A DNA stretch of 17,356 nucleotides from Limnobacter sp. (GTDB lineage Bacteria; Pseudomonadota; Gammaproteobacteria; Burkholderiales; Burkholderiaceae_B): the NCBI GenBank assembly GCA_012032215.1, contig JAAURO010000006.1:1-17356 (forward strand), given 5' to 3'. The position numbers and the translations under genes are program-made. Positions within the stretch are counted from its first letter, which is position 1; the number at the start of each line of letters is the position of its first letter. Shown in pieces: positions 15,271-17,356 of this stretch. The notes below the pieces were generated by a model. That model saw only the letters and a list, made by a program, of their open reading frames with translations. It was not told the origin of the DNA and ran no database searches.

Positions 15271-15441
15271 GTGGTGAAGGCCGGTATCCGGGCTTGCAAG
15301 ACTTGATGCGCCGCCTTCCCGGAAAAACTGCTTCCAGTGGCATATTTGACGCACCCGCACTTGCTTACCGTTGCGGGGGCAGCGTGGGTTTCTCACCCAA
15401 CTTCCCGTTTAACTTACCCAAAAATGGGCAAAAGCACCTTA
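15271..15441 (-). ncRNA. cobalamin (AdoCbl) riboswitch
   Basis: Read on the minus strand, the leader of the receptor gene contains the conserved parts of a cobalamin riboswitch in order: AAGGTGC at its 5' end (15440-15434), GGGAA, GGTGAGAAACCC, the core CGCTGCCCCCGCAACGGTAA (about 15384-15365), ATGCCACTGG (about 15342-15333), GGGAAGGCGG and the B12 box GCAAGCCCGGATACCGGCC (15297-15279). About 100 bases separate it from the TTG start. In known cases binding of adenosylcobalamin lowers expression of the downstream transporter. It lies wholly outside the receptor coding region when the 15170 start is used. Confidence 0.93.
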
Positions 15442-15449
15442 ACCCTGCT

Positions 15450-15455
15450 ATTCTA
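15450..15455 (-). promoter_or_regulatory. possible -10 box for the btuB transcript
   Basis: TAGAAT on the minus strand lies about 8 bases before the first conserved riboswitch bases, which is the spacing expected for a transcription start at the riboswitch 5' end. No good -35 box is visible. Confidence 0.35.
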
Positions 15456-15493
15456 ACGTGTTTTTGACTCACCTCCGTTCTGGACTAGCCAAT

Positions 15494-16009
15494 ATGTCAG
15501 AAGTCTGGAAGCCCAGTGTAACCGTGGCCGCCATTGTTGAAAAAGACGGGAAGTTTCTGGTTGTAGAAGAACACACCACCGATGGCATTAAACTCAACCA
15601 ACCCGCTGGCCACCTCGACCCGGGCGAAACGCCGCAGGCAGGTGCTGTGCGTGAATGCCTGGAAGAATCGGCCTGGGAAATTACGCCCAGTGGCCTGATT
15701 GGCATTTACATGAATCGCTACACCAGCACCCGCACCGGGCAGGATGTTACCTACCTGCGGTTTGCGTTTGCCTGTCAGGCTGTGCGCGAGCATACCCACC
15801 GCACCCTGGACAGCGAAATTATCCGCACCCACTGGCTAAGCCACGAGGAACTGGTGAATAGCCAAAGCGACCACCGAAGCCCACTGGTGCTGCGCTGCGT
15901 AGAAGACTACCTGGCCTGTAAAGCTGGCCACAAAACCATGACCCCACTGGACAACGTGTTTACCCACCCAAGCGTGCTCAATGGCCCCATGCCGCCAGGG
16001 GCATCCTGA
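15494..16009 (+). CDS. nudJ: NUDIX hydrolase, NudJ-like phosphatase
   Basis: This is a 171-residue NUDIX hydrolase that cleaves nucleoside or thiamine-precursor pyrophosphates and triphosphates. NQPAGHLDPGE leads into the Nudix box at residues 39-61 (G39, E45, R53, E54, E57, E58). The metal-binding Glu pairs are present, though the usual Gly after EES/EET is replaced by Ala-Trp. The NQPAGHL lead and the position directly before mnmA match NudJ of gamma- and betaproteobacteria. ATG 15494 (SEVWKPSVTVAAIVE) is favoured over GTG 15458 because the NUDIX domain starts there. No strong ribosome site is visible. It is divergent from the riboswitch-controlled receptor, with only about 50 bases for both promoters. 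The substrate is not determined. Confidence 0.88.
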   Translation: MSEVWKPSVTVAAIVEKDGKFLVVEEHTTDGIKLNQPAGHLDPGETPQAGAVRECLEESAWEITPSGLIGIYMNRYTSTRTGQDVTYLRFAFACQAVREHTHRTLDSEIIRTHWLSHEELVNSQSDHRSPLVLRCVEDYLACKAGHKTMTPLDNVFTHPSVLNGPMPPGAS

Positions 16010-16054
16010 AATTAACGTCACCTGTGGAATGCCTGTAAAACGCAATAAACCACC

Positions 16055-17134
16055 ATGTCTAAAACCGTTGTTATTGGAATGTCTGGAGGAGTGGATTCCT
16101 CTGTAGCAGCCTGGTTGCTCAAACAGCAGGGCCACCACGTCATTGGCCTTTTCATGAAAAACTGGGAAGACGATGACAACTCCGAATACTGCTCCAGCCG
16201 CCAGGACTGGCTAGACGCTGTCAGTGTTGCCGACCTGGTAGGCGTAGACATTGAAGCCGTGAACTTTGCCGCCGAATACAAAGACCGCGTGTTTTCGGTG
16301 TTTTTGCAAGAATACGCCGCAGGCCGCACGCCCAACCCGGATATTTTGTGCAACAGCGAAATCAAGTTTAAAGCCTTTCTGGACCACGCCTGCACCCTGG
16401 GCGCAGACTACATTGCCACCGGCCACTACGCGCGCGTGCGTGAAGCCAACGGCTTGTTTGAACTACTGAAAGGCAAAGACCCCAACAAGGATCAGTCGTA
16501 TTTTTTACACCGCCTGAACCAGCAGCAGCTTTCCCGCACGCTTTTTCCGCTGGGCGAAATTGCCAAAACCGAAGTGCGTAAAATTGCCGACCAACTGCAA
16601 TTGCCCAACGCCAAAAAGAAAGACTCCACGGGCATTTGTTTTATTGGCGAACGCCCTTTCCGCGAATTTTTAAACCACTACCTGCCCACCAGGCCAGGCC
16701 CCATTCTGGACGACACAGGCCGTGAAATTGGCCAGCACGTAGGCCTGAGCTTTTACACCTTGGGCCAGCGCAAAGGCATTGGCATTGGTGGCCAAAAAAA
16801 AAGCAATGGCGAACCCTGGTTTGTGGCCAAAAAAAACCTGGCAGAAAACACCCTCTATGTGGTGCAAGGCCACGAACACCCTTGGCTGCACAGCACCAGT
16901 TTGCACGCCGAGCAAGCCCACTACATTGCAGAACATGCACCGCAGAACATGCAGCTTGCCGCCAAAACGCGTTACCGCCAGCACGATGCACAATGCGTGC
17001 TTGGTTTAGCGGCCAGTGATTCGTTTGTCCTGCACTTTGAGCAAAGCCAGTTTGCGGTAACGCCGGGGCAAAGTGCGGTGTTGTACGAAGGCGATGTGTG
17101 TTTGGGCGGTGGGGTTATTTGCCAAACGCCTTAA
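16055..17134 (+). CDS. mnmA: tRNA-specific 2-thiouridylase MnmA
   Basis: This is a 359-residue cytoplasmic enzyme that thiolates U34 of tRNA Lys, Glu and Gln, using sulfur relayed by the Tus system and ATP. The PP-loop SGGVDSS is at residues 10-16, FMKNWEDDD at about 33-41, and the catalytic Cys99 in [12 protein letters not shown]. The second Cys195 is in [10 protein letters not shown], followed by the central [10 protein letters not shown] and the C-terminal beta-barrel with [17 protein letters not shown]. It is complete and intact, with normal length. It starts 45 bases after the NUDIX gene, a common pairing, and is probably co-transcribed with it. No clear terminator follows: a CCAAGC/GCTTGG hairpin at 17152-17166 lacks a T tract. 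Confidence 0.97.
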   Translation: MSKTVVIGMSGGVDSSVAAWLLKQQGHHVIGLFMKNWEDDDNSEYCSSRQDWLDAVSVADLVGVDIEAVNFAAEYKDRVFSVFLQEYAAGRTPNPDILCNSEIKFKAFLDHACTLGADYIATGHYARVREANGLFELLKGKDPNKDQSYFLHRLNQQQLSRTLFPLGEIAKTEVRKIADQLQLPNAKKKDSTGICFIGERPFREFLNHYLPTRPGPILDDTGREIGQHVGLSFYTLGQRKGIGIGGQKKSNGEPWFVAKKNLAENTLYVVQGHEHPWLHSTSLHAEQAHYIAEHAPQNMQLAAKTRYRQHDAQCVLGLAASDSFVLHFEQSQFAVTPGQSAVLYEGDVCLGGGVICQTP

Positions 17135-17356
17135 TTTGATCGCCTCTCGCCCCAAGCGCGGCTTGGCCTGGTTTGGCTTAAACACACTTTGATCGCCTTT
17201 TCACCCCCACCCCGGCTTGATGCCTCGGGTTCGAGGACTGTTCGAAACCCCGTCTGAAGCCTCACTTGCTCGGCGGCCGTTAACTCGCCCTCAGCGCCAA
17301 GCGCTTCGGTGCTCAAACATGCCCGGCCTTCTTCCTCCCGCGCCAATAGCTTCGGC
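17135..17356. repeat. palindrome-rich non-coding sequence, possible dispersed intergenic repeat
   Basis: The last 222 bases after mnmA hold no convincing gene. TTTGATCGCC occurs at 17135 and again at 17188, each followed by a C-rich stretch and CGGCTTG, giving an imperfect direct repeat with a 53-base period. Hairpins are dense: CCAAGC-GCG-GCTTGG at 17152-17166, CCTCG-GGTT-CGAGG at 17223-17236, and TTCGA/TCGAA flanking 7 bases at about 17230-17246. An open frame on the minus strand crosses it but has repeat-like composition. The style resembles multi-copy intergenic repeats of betaproteobacteria. A single copy in this window cannot prove that. Confidence 0.4.

Noticed and set aside
15171..15299. 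43-residue N-terminal extension of the TonB-dependent receptor
   Set aside because: It would overlap the B12 box and put non-signal sequence before a good signal peptide. TTG 15170 has its own ribosome site.
17131..17346. Minus-strand 71-codon open frame after mnmA
   Set aside because: Its composition follows the palindromic repeat-like DNA, and there are no motifs or ribosome site that would support a gene.
1..17356. CRISPR arrays, tRNA or rRNA genes, insertion sequences
   Set aside because: I saw no regularly spaced repeats, no tRNA-like cloverleaf and no transposase-like protein.

Overview
The window looks like chromosomal DNA of a betaproteobacterium, most likely order Burkholderiales. 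The grounds are a NUDIX hydrolase directly before mnmA, a cobalamin riboswitch before a BtuB-type receptor, a YeeE/YedE pair with a TauE-like permease, moderately high GC and Burkholderiales-like protein sequences. A thiosulfate-using genus such as Limnobacter would fit, but that is a guess.

Layout. (1) 1-1564, + strand: a sulfur-compound transport group made of a YeeE/YedE protein split into two genes (the first cut by the window edge and apparently frameshifted) and a TauE/SafE permease. (2) 1651-2487: an orphan two-helix membrane protein with a long Ser/Pro/Asn-rich tail. (3) 2589-9049, + strand: a tight six-gene operon holding a VioA-like nucleotide-sugar aminotransferase, an HMW1C/ApNGT-like (GT41-type) glycosyltransferase, a SAM methyltransferase, a second DegT-family aminotransferase, a truncated aminotransferase paralogue without the PLP lysine, and a WbqC-family protein. 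(4) 9017-10221 (perhaps to 10369), - strand: two overlapping membrane-protein genes of unknown function, resembling a membrane-active effector with its immunity partner. (5) 10601-13262, + strand: rfbA-rfbC-rfbB, making dTDP-4-keto-6-deoxy sugars, without rfbD. (6) 13284-15441, - strand: a BtuB-like TonB-dependent receptor under a cobalamin riboswitch. (7) 15494-17134, + strand: nudJ-like NUDIX hydrolase and mnmA. (8) 17135-17356: non-coding, palindrome-rich sequence resembling a dispersed intergenic repeat.

How the parts may work together: rfbA and rfbB supply dTDP-4-keto-6-deoxyglucose. The VioA-like enzyme could aminate it to a viosamine-type sugar, and the methyltransferase, second aminotransferase and WbqC protein could decorate it. 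The ApNGT-like enzyme suggests that the acceptor may be a protein (adhesin, pilin or flagellin) rather than only a lipid-linked glycan. This pathway is inferred.

A caution runs through the window. Several conserved genes show single-base frame changes at short homopolymers: YeeE near 48, the glycosyltransferase near 4932 and 5163, the truncated aminotransferase near 8037, possibly the - strand effector-like gene near 10281, and a compensated pair inside the RfbA active-site loop. Either the assembly carries indel errors or the locus is decaying, and raw reads would decide.
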